From Bradyrhizobium iriomotense (GTDB lineage Bacteria; Pseudomonadota; Alphaproteobacteria; Rhizobiales; Xanthobacteraceae): 64,000 bases of DNA. The stretch is taken from the NCBI RefSeq assembly GCF_018129405.1, contig NZ_JAFCLP010000004.1, positions 1-64,000 of the forward strand, in the 5' to 3' direction. Made by a program: the position numbers and the translations under genes. The notes beneath the pieces were generated by a model. It saw nothing but the letters and a program-made list of their open reading frames with translations, searched no databases and had not been told where the DNA came from. Positions 7,411 through 14,977 of this stretch are shown piece by piece. Within the stretch, counting starts at the first letter, position 1; each line of letters starts with the position of its first letter.

Positions 7411-8094
7411 ATGATGCAAGGCAAGGTTCTGGTCGTCACCGGCGTGCTTGGCGCGCTTGGCAAAGTGGTTGCGGACATCGCGCAATCGCGCGGCGCGCGC
7501 ATCGCCGGCATCGATCATGCGCCCTCGCAACTGTCAGCGACGCCCGAGCGTATCGAGATCGGCGGCGTCGACCTGTCCGACGCGGCGCATGCGAAGACGG
7601 CGATCGATGCGGCGGCAAAGCATTTCGGCCGGCTCGACGCACTGATCAACATCGCCGGCGGCTTCGCCTTCGAGACTGTCGGCGACGGCGACATCACGAC
7701 ATGGCAACGCATGTATGCGCTGAACGTGCTGACGGCGCTGAACACCTCGCGCGCGGCGCTGCCGCATCTCGCCGCGTCCAGCGCCGGCCGCATCGTCAAC
7801 ATCGGTGCCATGGGCGCGCTCCAGGCCGGCAACGGCATGGGTCCCTATGCCGCGTCGAAAGCCGGCGTGCATCGACTCACCGAGGCACTCGCCAGCGAGT
7901 GGAAGGGCAAGGTCACCGTGAACGCGGTGCTGCCCTCGATCATCGACACCAAGGCCAACCGCGCCGACATGCCGAAGGCGGACTTTTCCAAGTGGGTGAC
8001 GCCGCAGGAGCTCGCAGAGGTGATCCTGTTCCTCGCCAGCGATGCCGCGAGCGGCGTTACCGGCGCGCTGATTCCGGTCGGCGGACGGGTGTAA
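7411..8094 (+). CDS. Short-chain dehydrogenase/reductase
   Basis: A 227-aa classical SDR. The NAD(P)-binding motif TGVLGALG is near residue 10, the NAG-like motif INIAGG near 80, the catalytic Ser lies in RIVNIGAMGAL (substituted at the usual Ser position, with Gly-Ala-Met) and YAASK carries the Tyr-Lys pair. The Ser of the catalytic triad therefore looks altered, which is worth noting. Substrate unknown. Starts ATGATG with GGGAG seven bases upstream and follows the phosphatase by 19 bp. Confidence 0.88.
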   Translation: MMQGKVLVVTGVLGALGKVVADIAQSRGARIAGIDHAPSQLSATPERIEIGGVDLSDAAHAKTAIDAAAKHFGRLDALINIAGGFAFETVGDGDITTWQRMYALNVLTALNTSRAALPHLAASSAGRIVNIGAMGALQAGNGMGPYAASKAGVHRLTEALASEWKGKVTVNAVLPSIIDTKANRADMPKADFSKWVTPQELAEVILFLASDAASGVTGALIPVGGRV

Positions 8095-8190
8095 CAGCGT
8101 TCAGATCGAAACGTCCGGCTCCGGCTCGGATTCAATCGGAGCCGAGAAGGCTCTAGACTGCACGCAACTGATTCTTCGATCGGACCACCC

Positions 8191-8877
8191 GTGGAAACCG
8201 CGCTCTATCTGCCCGTCAAACGCTTCCTCGAAGAGCTCGGCTTCACGGTCAAGGGCGAGATCGGCGGCTGCGATCTCGTTGGTCTGAGCGCCGGCGACCC
8301 GCCTGTCGTGGTGATCGGCGAGCTCAAGCTCGCTTTCAATCTCGAGCTGATCCTGCAGGCGGTCGACCGCGCGCCGGCGGGCGACGAGGTCTGGATCGCC
8401 GCAAAAATGTCCGCGCGTGGCAAGGGACGCGAGAGCGACGCACGCTACCGCAATCTTTGCCGCCGCCTCGGCTTCGGCATGCTCGGGGTGACCGACCGCG
8501 GCCAGGTCGAGGTGCTGGTGAAGCCGCCGACGGCGGCCCCGCGCCGCGAGCCGAAGATTCGCTCCCGACTCGTGGCCGAGCATCAACGTCGCCAGGGCGA
8601 TCCGGTGCTCGGCGGCAGCACGCGCGCGCCGATCATGACGGCCTACCGGCAGCAGGCGCTGGCTTGCGCGTCCGAGCTTGCGACAGGCCCGCGGCCCGTA
8701 CGCGAGCTACGTGTGCGGTGTCCCGATGCCGGCAAGATCTTGCTTAACAATGTGTATGGCTGGTTCGAACGCGCTGAACGGGGAATCTACGGGCTCACCG
8801 AGGCTGGACACGCCGCACTGAAGCGCTGGCCGCAGCAAAGGATCGAGGCCGACGCAGGTGCTCCGTCACCGCCGTGA
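8191..8877 (+). CDS. DUF2161 protein, putative PD-(D/E)XK phosphodiesterase fold
   Basis: A 228-aa protein starting with GTG. The N-terminal half fits the PD-(D/E)XK nuclease-like fold of DUF2161: LPVKRFLEELGF, then CDLVG (Asp), and VVVIGELKLAFNLELILQAV with the E-L-K catalytic-type motif. The C-terminal part (about 150-220) looks like a winged helix: VRELRVRCPDAGKILLNNVY, WFERAERGIYGLTEAG. The pair suggests a nuclease-like protein that binds DNA, but no activity is known to me. Stands alone with 96 bp upstream of it. Confidence 0.8.
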   Translation: METALYLPVKRFLEELGFTVKGEIGGCDLVGLSAGDPPVVVIGELKLAFNLELILQAVDRAPAGDEVWIAAKMSARGKGRESDARYRNLCRRLGFGMLGVTDRGQVEVLVKPPTAAPRREPKIRSRLVAEHQRRQGDPVLGGSTRAPIMTAYRQQALACASELATGPRPVRELRVRCPDAGKILLNNVYGWFERAERGIYGLTEAGHAALKRWPQQRIEADAGAPSPP

Positions 8878-8980
8878 CGCCGGATCGATGCAAGCGGTGA
8901 ATAGCTGAGATGCCACACCAAATTCATATTGCAATGCAACATAGGCAGCACTAGGTATCCCGGATCGAAATGAGGCTACC

Positions 8981-9286
8981 ATGAGCGCAGACTGGAATAC
9001 CAAATATGGCACGCGGCGCGTGCGTCACGATCCGCCGACCCTGGACGAGGCGATCTTCGCCGCCGTCGGAATTACCGACGACCAGGAGCAGCAGGCCGAG
9101 ATCGCCGCAGCTCTGATGGGGATGCCGCTCGATGTCGTCCAGGCCGAGGTGAAGAAGCAGGCCCGCACCAATAGCCGCATCACCGCCACCCGCGTGATCG
9201 CCGGCGAACAGGGCGCGCAGCGCTCGGTGGTGGTCGAACGCCGCGTCGTTCGCCGCTTCAGCACCGCTACGCGCACCGGTACCTGA
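8981..9286 (+). CDS. Conserved hypothetical protein, 101 aa
   Basis: Basic soluble protein beginning MSADWNTKYGTRRVRHDPP. The middle (LDEAIFAAVGITDDQEQQAE, AAALMGMPLDVVQAEVKKQA) is helical; the tail ends in an Arg-rich stretch VVVERRVVRRFSTATR. GAGGCT lies four bases before the ATG. A perfect terminator follows 25 bp after the stop, so this is a single-gene unit. I do not recognise a function. Confidence 0.75.
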   Translation: MSADWNTKYGTRRVRHDPPTLDEAIFAAVGITDDQEQQAEIAAALMGMPLDVVQAEVKKQARTNSRITATRVIAGEQGAQRSVVVERRVVRRFSTATRTGT

Positions 9287-9311
9287 GCGTTTCTTTCTCG
9301 ATCCGACATAC

Positions 9312-9343
9312 AAAAGCGGACCGGTTTTGCCGGTCCGCTTTTT
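9312..9343 (+). terminator. Rho-independent terminator
   Basis: AAAAGCGGACCGG / CCGGTCCGCTTTTT: 13-bp perfect stem, 5-base loop and T run on the plus strand; the A run on the other side also serves the convergent GNAT gene. Confidence 0.92.
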
Positions 9344-9363
9344 GATTCCAGTCCGCTTCTGAA

Positions 9364-9969
9364 CTAGGCGGCGCGATTGCCGTACATGCTGGAGATGATC
9401 TGCCAGCAGGTCGAGTTGAAGCTGAGCAGCGCCCGGCCCGCCGTGAACGGCGCTGCCGCGAGATCCGCCAGTTCCGCCTCGGGCGTCTTGCCGAGATCGA
9501 TCGTTCCGGTCGATTCGCCGTGACGGAAGGCCAGATGCGCGCCGAACTTCCTGGCGAGCGCCCGCATCGCGTGATTCTCGGCACCCGTGGTGATGCGCAG
9601 CTGCTTGTAGCCCTTCCAGCGCGCCTCCGCGATCAGGCGGCGGAACAGCACGGTGCCAACGCCCTGGCGGCGTGCGGAGGCTTCCACGCTGAAGGCGACC
9701 TCGGGCAGTGAACCATCTTCCGGCGGATGCAGTTCCGCCGCACCGCGAACCACGCCGTCGACGATATAGGCAACGATGACAGTGCCATCCTCGGCGCAGC
9801 GGGCGGCGTAACGCTCGATGAAGCTGTCGTCGAGAAAGCCGTTAAAGCGGTCGTGCCGGCTCTCGGCATCGAGCCGCAGCAGGTGATCGCGCAGAAGCGG
9901 CAATTCTTCCTGCTGGATCAGGGTCCGCACATAGCCCGGGGCCGTGCGGACGGTCTCTTGAAGTACCAC
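9364..9969 (-). CDS. GNAT-family N-acetyltransferase
   Basis: A 201-aa protein with a GCN5-type core: strand-rich VIVAYIVDGVVRGAAELHP, then VAFSVEASARRQGVGTVLFR (acetyl-CoA pyrophosphate loop R-x-x-G-V-G) and ITTGAENHAMRALARKFGAH. The substrate is unknown. The N-terminus (RTLIQQEELPLLRDHLLRLD) carries the DRF motif common in acetyltransferases linked to acyl-CoA synthetases and stress proteins. GTG start with AGGAG seven bases upstream. Single gene, terminated by the shared hairpin at 9312-9343. Confidence 0.88.
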   Translation of the reverse strand: MVLQETVRTAPGYVRTLIQQEELPLLRDHLLRLDAESRHDRFNGFLDDSFIERYAARCAEDGTVIVAYIVDGVVRGAAELHPPEDGSLPEVAFSVEASARRQGVGTVLFRRLIAEARWKGYKQLRITTGAENHAMRALARKFGAHLAFRHGESTGTIDLGKTPEAELADLAAAPFTAGRALLSFNSTCWQIISSMYGNRAA

Positions 9970-10121
9970 GTCAAAACTCCTCTTGGTGTCCCTCGAGGAG
10001 GCGTTCGAATCCCTAGGCCCCCTATATTGTGCAACGCAACACGCTTTTCAAGCGGGGAACCTGCCCAACTTAGTGGCATCGGGAATGACTATTTCGTTAA
10101 CAAAATCAACGCCCCGTAGCC

Positions 10122-10520
10122 TTACAGGACCAGCTGCGTCTGGGTCACCACAGCCACCAGCTTGCCATCCTCTGTCTCCAGCCGGGTGGTCCAGACCTGG
10201 GTCCGCCGGCCCCGGTGAACCGGGGTGGCGGTGGCGATCACCGTGGCCCCCTCCTTGGCCCCACCGATGAAATTGGTCTTGCTCTCCAGCGTGGTCGTAC
10301 CCTTGGCGTCCTCGGGCAGGTTAATCACCGTCGCGGCGGCACCGACGGAATCGGCCAGCGCCATCACCGCGCCGCCATGGATGGTGTGGTGCAGAGTGCA
10401 GAGATCAGGCCGGACCGTCATCCGCGCCACCACGCGGTCCTTCCCGGCTTCCACGAACTCGACGCCCTTGAGTTCGGCGAACGGCATCTTCATCGCTTTA
10501 AGTTTCTCGAGCGGCGTCAT
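10122..10520 (-). CDS. PaaI-type hotdog-fold thioesterase
   Basis: A 132-aa hotdog protein: LCTLHHTIHGGAVMALADSV is the classical H-G-G-x-x-x-x-x-A/D active-site segment, followed by TTLESKTNFIGGAKEGATVI and RRTQVWTTRLETEDGKLVAV. Such enzymes hydrolyse acyl-CoA thioesters; the substrate cannot be read from sequence. Start chosen at the ATG with GGAGGAG six bases before it; a Met five codons further up lacks a binding site. Confidence 0.88.
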   Translation of the reverse strand: MTPLEKLKAMKMPFAELKGVEFVEAGKDRVVARMTVRPDLCTLHHTIHGGAVMALADSVGAAATVINLPEDAKGTTTLESKTNFIGGAKEGATVIATATPVHRGRRTQVWTTRLETEDGKLVAVVTQTQLVL

Positions 10521-10638
10521 CGGATCTCCTCCCAATTCCTTGTGTTCTCAGGGTGAATTGCTTCGCGCGGTAAAGCAATGACGTCCGAGGTAATGGCCGC
10601 CGTGACATCAGGCGCGGCATGAGCGCATATGGTCCACC

Positions 10639-11427
10639 ATGCGCCACTACCCGCCCCGCCGCATCGTCTGCCTGACCGAAGAGACGGTCGAGACACTCTA
10701 CCTGCTCGGCGAGCAGGACCGCATCGTCGGCGTGTCCGGCTACGCCGTCCGTCCGCCCCAGGTGCGCCGTGAGAAGCCGCGGGTGTCGGCCTTCGTCTCG
10801 GCGGACATCCCGAAGATCCTGGCGCTGGAGCCGGATTTGGTGCTGGCCTTCTCCGATCTTCAGGCCGGCATCGTTGCCGATCTCGTCCGCGCGGGCGTCG
10901 ATGTCCATGTCTTCAACCAGCGCGACGTCGCTGGCATCCTGGCGATGATCCGGACGCTGGGTGCGCTGGTCGGCGCGGTTGAACGCGCGAACCAGCTGGC
11001 GCAAGGCTTGGAGCGGCGCCTGGCGACGATCGCGGCAACGCCTCGCCCCTCGCCGCGGCCGAAGGTCTATTTCGAAGAATGGGACGAACCGTTGATCTCG
11101 GGCATCGGCTGGGTGTCCGAGTTGATCGAGATCGCCGGCGGCGCGGATGTCTTCCCGGAACTGCGACATCGGCAGGCGGCAAAGGATCGCATCGTTTCGA
11201 CGGAAGCGGTGCGCGAGGCCGCACCCGACATCATTCTCGCCTCATGGTGCGGCAAGAAGGTCGTGCCAGCCCGCATCCGCGCGCGCGAGAGCTGGAGCGA
11301 TGTTCCCGCCGTGCGCGACGACCGCATCGTCGAGATCAAGTCGCCGATCATCTTGCAGCCAGGACCGGCGGCACTGACGGATGGACTGGATGCGATCGTG
11401 CAGGCGCTGTGGGGGACGCACGAGTGA
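10639..11427 (+). CDS. BtuF-like periplasmic-binding-fold protein without signal peptide
   Basis: A 262-aa class III binding protein (cobalamin/iron-siderophore type): RRIVCLTEETVETLYLLGEQ, IVGVSGYAVRP, IPKILALEPDLVLAFSDLQA, a long backbone helix region (120-145) and WVSELIEIAGGADVFPEL. The start MRHYPPRRIVCLT goes straight into the first beta strand, so no export signal is visible. No permease or ATPase is adjacent. It ends with PIILQPGPAALTDGLDAIVQ, usual for the family. Role without an ABC transporter is unclear; it may bind a corrinoid or metal chelate in the cytoplasm. Confidence 0.85.
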   Translation: MRHYPPRRIVCLTEETVETLYLLGEQDRIVGVSGYAVRPPQVRREKPRVSAFVSADIPKILALEPDLVLAFSDLQAGIVADLVRAGVDVHVFNQRDVAGILAMIRTLGALVGAVERANQLAQGLERRLATIAATPRPSPRPKVYFEEWDEPLISGIGWVSELIEIAGGADVFPELRHRQAAKDRIVSTEAVREAAPDIILASWCGKKVVPARIRARESWSDVPAVRDDRIVEIKSPIILQPGPAALTDGLDAIVQALWGTHE

Positions 11428-11450
11428 ATTTGCCGACGACTCTCTAGCCC

Positions 11451-11594
11451 CGTCATCCTGAGGTGCGAGCCGTGCGGCGCAAGGCGGCGCACGGGGGAGC
11501 CTCGAAGGATGAACGGCCCCGATGCAGCCGGGCCGTCGCCCTTCGAGGCTCGCTCGCGCTACTGCGCACCGCGGCTCGCGCCTCAGGGTGACGG
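11451..11594. repeat. Palindromic intergenic repeat (CGTCATCCTGAGG type)
   Basis: The ends CGTCATCCTGAGG and CCTCAGGGTGACG pair with 12 of 13 bases; inner arms pair too (CCTTCGAGGCTC against GAGCCTCGAAGG). This is a typical REP-like element of Bradyrhizobium intergenic DNA. It occupies most of the 372-bp gap before the monooxygenase gene. Confidence 0.8.
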
Positions 11595-11623
11595 TGATCC
11601 AATTGGGCGCGCTGCTTCAACCT

Positions 11624-11645
11624 CGTCATTGCGCTCGCAATGACG
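11624..11645. repeat. Short REP-like palindrome
   Basis: CGTCATTGCG CT CGCAATGACG is a perfect 10-bp inverted repeat. Its arms equal the outer ends of the longer elements at 19418-19505 and 36961-37041, so it looks like a shortened copy. Confidence 0.75.
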
Positions 11646-11692
11646 CTTGTGGAAACACCGAACGCGAATTTCAAGCACCGCACGCTCACCTC

Positions 11693-11738
11693 GCCTGTTC
11701 CCTCCCAGCACAAACGCCGGGCGCGCGTAAGCAAGACG
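11693..11738 (+). promoter_or_regulatory. 46-bp box A, shared with the acyl-CoA-dehydrogenase-like gene
   Basis: Contains the blocks GCCTGTTC, AGCACAAA, CCGGGCGC and GCAAGAC at fixed spacing. The same blocks in the same spacing occur at 14837-14882, about 33 of 46 positions being identical. Box A ends 62 bp before the monooxygenase ATG. CAAGAC may act as a -35 hexamer. The divergent AraC-type regulator between the two units is the likely binder (inference). Confidence 0.6.
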
Positions 11739-11799
11739 CTCCACCGGCACGTCGCTAGCCTCTGATCCGACGAAACCTTCGCAACCCAGGGGCCTGTTC

Positions 11800-13218
11800 A
11801 TGCGCAATCGCCTGATTCTCAACTGCTTCTCGATGAACGTCGTGTCCCACATCTATCACGGGCTCTGGCGCCATCCCGACAGCACGCAGATGCATTTCGA
11901 CAAGCTCAGCACCTGGATCGAGCTGACCAAGCTGCTCGAGCAAGGCTGCTTCGATGCGCTGTTCCTCGCCGACGTCATCGGCATCGACCCGGCCTACAAG
12001 GGATCGTGGGACACTTACATCAAGGAAGGCTTGCAGATCCCCTGCAACGATTCCGCTGCGCTCTCCGCTGTATTGATCGGCGTCACGGAGAATCTCGGCC
12101 TCACCTTCACGAGCTCCATCATGTCGGAGCATCCGTTCAGCTTCGCGCGGCGGCTGTCGACGCTGGATCATCTCAGCAACGGCCGCATCGGCTGGAACAT
12201 CGTCACCAGCGTCAGCCACAACGCCGCGCAGAATTTCGGCTTCGACGAGATCATTCCGCATGACGAGCGCTACCGCCGCGCCGACGAATACATGGAGGTG
12301 GTCTACAAGCTCTGGGAAGGCTCGTGGGATGAAGGCGCGGTGCTTGGCGACAGGGAGAACGGCGTCTATGCCGACGCCAGCAAGATCCACCGCATCTACC
12401 ATTCCGGCGAGCGCTACCGGGTGCTGGGGCCGCATCTCTGCTCGCCCTCCCCGCAGCGCACGCCGGTGCTCTACCAGGCCGGCGCCTCGCCGGTCGGCCA
12501 GTCCTTCGCCGCGCGCAATGCGGAGGGCACGTTCGTGCTCTATCCGACCATTGAAGGCCCGCGCAAAGGCATCGCGGCGACCCGCGCCGTTGCGGCAGCG
12601 AACGGACGGCGTCCGGAGGACCTGAAATTCATCCAGGGCTTCTCCTTCGTCGTGGGCAGCACCGAGGAAGAGGCCTGGCGCAAGTCCGACGAGATCGACA
12701 AGGGCGTCAGCTATGATGGCCTCGCCGCCCATATCAGCCGGGACATGGGCATCGACCTCGGCATGCTCGACCGCGACATGCCGATCGAACAGGCCAACAT
12801 CGATGGCCTGCGCGGATTCATCAGCATGTTCGAAGCCAGCAACCCCGGCAAGAAGGCGCGCGTCCAGGACCTCGCCTACGCGCTGTCCTACAACAGCCGC
12901 ATCGTCGGCACGCCCGAGAGCATCGCCGACCAGCTCGAAGCCTGGCAGGATGCTGGCGTCGACGGCATCAACATGATCTGCCAGTATTTTCCCGGCTCCT
13001 ATCGCGACTTCATCGAACACGTCATCCCGGTGCTGCAGAAACGCGGCCTGGCCCAGCGCGAATACGCCCCGGGCACGTTGCGCGAGAAGATGTTCCCCGG
13101 CAGCGGCGGCCGGCTGAACGAGCGGCATCCCGCCGCGCGCTATCGCGGTGCCTTCAAGGGCGGCGGCGAGAAGAGCGCGGGCAGCACCGGCGTCAAGTGG
13201 CAGACGGAACGCGCATGA
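11800..13218 (+). CDS. LLM-class FMN-dependent monooxygenase (NtaA/SnaA/DszA type)
   Basis: A 472-aa bacterial luciferase-like enzyme, the usual length for the NtaA/SnaA/SoxA(DszA) group. Seen: LNCFSMNVVSHIYHGLWRHP, FDALFLADVIGID, SIMSEHPFSFARRLSTLDHL, SNGRIGWNIVTSV (the RxGWNxVTS family motif), HDERYRRADEYMEV and GTPESIADQLEAWQDAGVDG. It uses reduced FMN delivered by a partner reductase; the reductase is encoded directly downstream with an ATGA overlap. Substrates of this group are nitrilotriacetate, pristinamycin IIA, dibenzothiophene sulfone and similar; the substrate here is unknown. AGGGG lies nine bases before the ATG. A box shared with the neighbouring unit lies upstream. Confidence 0.92.
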   Translation: MRNRLILNCFSMNVVSHIYHGLWRHPDSTQMHFDKLSTWIELTKLLEQGCFDALFLADVIGIDPAYKGSWDTYIKEGLQIPCNDSAALSAVLIGVTENLGLTFTSSIMSEHPFSFARRLSTLDHLSNGRIGWNIVTSVSHNAAQNFGFDEIIPHDERYRRADEYMEVVYKLWEGSWDEGAVLGDRENGVYADASKIHRIYHSGERYRVLGPHLCSPSPQRTPVLYQAGASPVGQSFAARNAEGTFVLYPTIEGPRKGIAATRAVAAANGRRPEDLKFIQGFSFVVGSTEEEAWRKSDEIDKGVSYDGLAAHISRDMGIDLGMLDRDMPIEQANIDGLRGFISMFEASNPGKKARVQDLAYALSYNSRIVGTPESIADQLEAWQDAGVDGINMICQYFPGSYRDFIEHVIPVLQKRGLAQREYAPGTLREKMFPGSGGRLNERHPAARYRGAFKGGGEKSAGSTGVKWQTERA

Positions 13219-13751
13219 GGAATGAGACTGTCATGGACCGTTCCGAGCCTGCCTTCGACGCGATGTCGAGAGCCAACGCCTTCAAGTCGGGCATGCGAAG
13301 ATTTGCCTCCGGCGTCGCGCTCATCACGAGCGCCGACGCCGGACAGCGCGCCGGGCTGGTCGCAACCGCGATCAGCTCGGTCAGCACGGCGCCGCCGACC
13401 CTGTTGATCTGCATCAACAGGAGCGCCTCGGCGCACGATGTCATCGATCGATCCGGCATCTATGCCGTCAACCTGCTGACCGCCGCCGACCTCGAACTCG
13501 TCGACGTCTTCTCGAAATCGGTGCGCCGCGCAGAGCGCTTCACGTCCGGCGATTGGCAGACGCAGATCACGGGCGCGCCCGTGCTGGCTTCGGCGCTCGC
13601 CGCGTTCGATTGCAAGGTGGTGCAGCGGCTGGCTTACGAGACCCACACCATCTTCCTGGGCGAGGTCTTGCAGGTCGGGCTCGCCGAGCAGGACGTCGAT
13701 CCCCTGCTCTACATGGACAGCGCATTCAGGCGCCTGGAGCGGGCCGCCTGA
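13215..13751 (+). CDS. FMN reductase component (NtaB/DszD type flavin reductase)
   Basis: A 178-aa flavin reductase-like protein: FKSGMRRFASGVALITS, GLVATAISSVSTAPPTLLIC, SAHDVIDRSGIYAVNLL and a C-terminal FLGEVLQVGLAEQDVDPLLY are typical of the family. It supplies FMNH2 to the upstream monooxygenase. The start at ATGAGG overlaps the upstream stop (ATGA), suggesting translational coupling; an ATG six codons further on (MDRSEPAF) is the alternative. It converges on the AraC gene 15 bp downstream. Confidence 0.9.
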   Translation: MRNETVMDRSEPAFDAMSRANAFKSGMRRFASGVALITSADAGQRAGLVATAISSVSTAPPTLLICINRSASAHDVIDRSGIYAVNLLTAADLELVDVFSKSVRRAERFTSGDWQTQITGAPVLASALAAFDCKVVQRLAYETHTIFLGEVLQVGLAEQDVDPLLYMDSAFRRLERAA

Positions 13752-13766
13752 CGAGGCGCCGGCGGT

Positions 13767-14717
13767 TCACGCGCCCTCGCTGCGATATTCCCGCGGCGTC
13801 TTTCCGAACCGCTGGCGAAACGTCCGGCTGAAATGCGAGAGGTCGTTGAAGCCCCAGCGCAAGGCGATCTCGGTCACCGTCTCGCTGTCTGCCTTCTGCT
13901 TCACGAAATCCCTGGCGCAGCGCTCGAGGCGCTGCTCCAGGACGAGGCGACCGAACGAGCGACCGCCCTCCTCCAGCACCTTGTGCAGATAGCGCACGGA
14001 GATGCCGAAATGGGCGGCGACCTTGGCCGGTGCCAGTTCGGGATCGGCGATGTTCGTCTCGATGTGAGTGACCAGCGAGGCACATAGCGCCTGCCGCGCG
14101 GAGCCTCGCGCCATCTCCTGGGCGGTCTGCGTCGCACCAAGCGACATGGCCACGAGCTCGACCATGCTGCTGCTCAGCGTTGCGCCGCTCGGCGAAAGTC
14201 CCTCGACATTGCGCACGATCGACTTGAGCAGATCGATGGCGACCGTGCCGATGCCGCCATTGTCGGCGACGATCGTGGCCGTCGCCTTGTCGGGATTGCG
14301 CAGCAGCGGACGCAGCAGATGCCGCGGAATCCGGAACGAATACTGCTCCCAATCGTCGCTGCAATAGTCGTTGAGATAAGGCTCCGTCGAATCCACGATC
14401 GAGAACTCGCCGGGATTGAGCAGCGCGGCGCGACCGCCCTGCTGCATGCAGCATTGCCCCCGGAGCTGGAGATTGAGGAAATAGACTTCCGTCGGCATGC
14501 GGCTGATCTCGGAGCGTCCGCGATAGATCTTCTGACGGCCGGACGAGATGGTGGTGACGTTGATCGTCGAAAGCGGATGGGCGGTCACATGCCCGGCAAA
14601 GCCGCCCGCCGCGGGCTCGCGCACCGGATTGAGCGCGATATAGGCCTCGCAGAGGACCTCTCTCCAATAGCTGAACTGATCCCGCTCGGGCAGATCGTTC
14701 GTGGTCCAGGTCTCCAT
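13767..14717 (-). CDS. AraC-family transcriptional regulator
   Basis: A 316-aa protein. The N-terminal 190 residues form an AraC-binding-like (cupin) sensor domain (MPTEVYFLNLQLRGQCCMQQ, LLNPGEFSIVDSTEPY). The C-terminal 100 residues hold two helix-turn-helix motifs: LAPAKVAAHFGISVRYLHKV and VTEIALRWGFNDLSHFSRTF, followed by RFGKTPREYR. The ATG is preceded by GAGGA. The gene is divergent from the nitroalkane-oxidase-like gene and convergent with the monooxygenase operon, and the duplicated 46-bp box lies before both units, so it is the likely local activator. The effector is unknown. Confidence 0.92.
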   Translation of the reverse strand: METWTTNDLPERDQFSYWREVLCEAYIALNPVREPAAGGFAGHVTAHPLSTINVTTISSGRQKIYRGRSEISRMPTEVYFLNLQLRGQCCMQQGGRAALLNPGEFSIVDSTEPYLNDYCSDDWEQYSFRIPRHLLRPLLRNPDKATATIVADNGGIGTVAIDLLKSIVRNVEGLSPSGATLSSSMVELVAMSLGATQTAQEMARGSARQALCASLVTHIETNIADPELAPAKVAAHFGISVRYLHKVLEEGGRSFGRLVLEQRLERCARDFVKQKADSETVTEIALRWGFNDLSHFSRTFRQRFGKTPREYRSEGA

Positions 14718-14836
14718 GGCAAATCCTCGACACAGAGTGACACCGGCATCTGAAAAAGCACTTTCCATGCCAGAACAGCACCAGCATGCAGCACAAACAT
14801 TCGGCAATCGATGAGTCAGAACGACTGCCCAATACA

Positions 14837-14882
14837 GCCTGTTCACTGTCAGCACAAAGTCCGGGCGCTGTCGGGCAAGACC
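14837..14882 (+). promoter_or_regulatory. 46-bp box B, upstream of the acyl-CoA-dehydrogenase-like gene
   Basis: Second copy of the box at 11693-11738 (blocks GCCTGTTC, AGCACAAA, CCGGGCGC, GCAAGAC in equal spacing). It lies between the AraC gene and the flavoprotein gene, 95 bp before the latter's ATG. A further AGCACAAA stands alone at 14790-14797, 61 bp upstream in the same orientation, and might be an extra half-site. Confidence 0.6.
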
Positions 14883-14977
14883 GTCGTTGCGCCCGCGCAT
14901 ACCCTTCCTTCCGTCAATCGAGGCGCGCCGTGGGACGGCGGCGCGTCGACACGTCTCGATGTCTTGAGGAGGAAGCC

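Noticed and set aside
9970-10121. Search for a tRNA or small RNA in the short spacers
   Set aside because: No cloverleaf with a T-arm GTTCRANNC found here or elsewhere in the window.
10536-10638. Cobalamin riboswitch before the BtuF-like gene
   Set aside because: No B12-box-like sequence in the 103-bp spacer.
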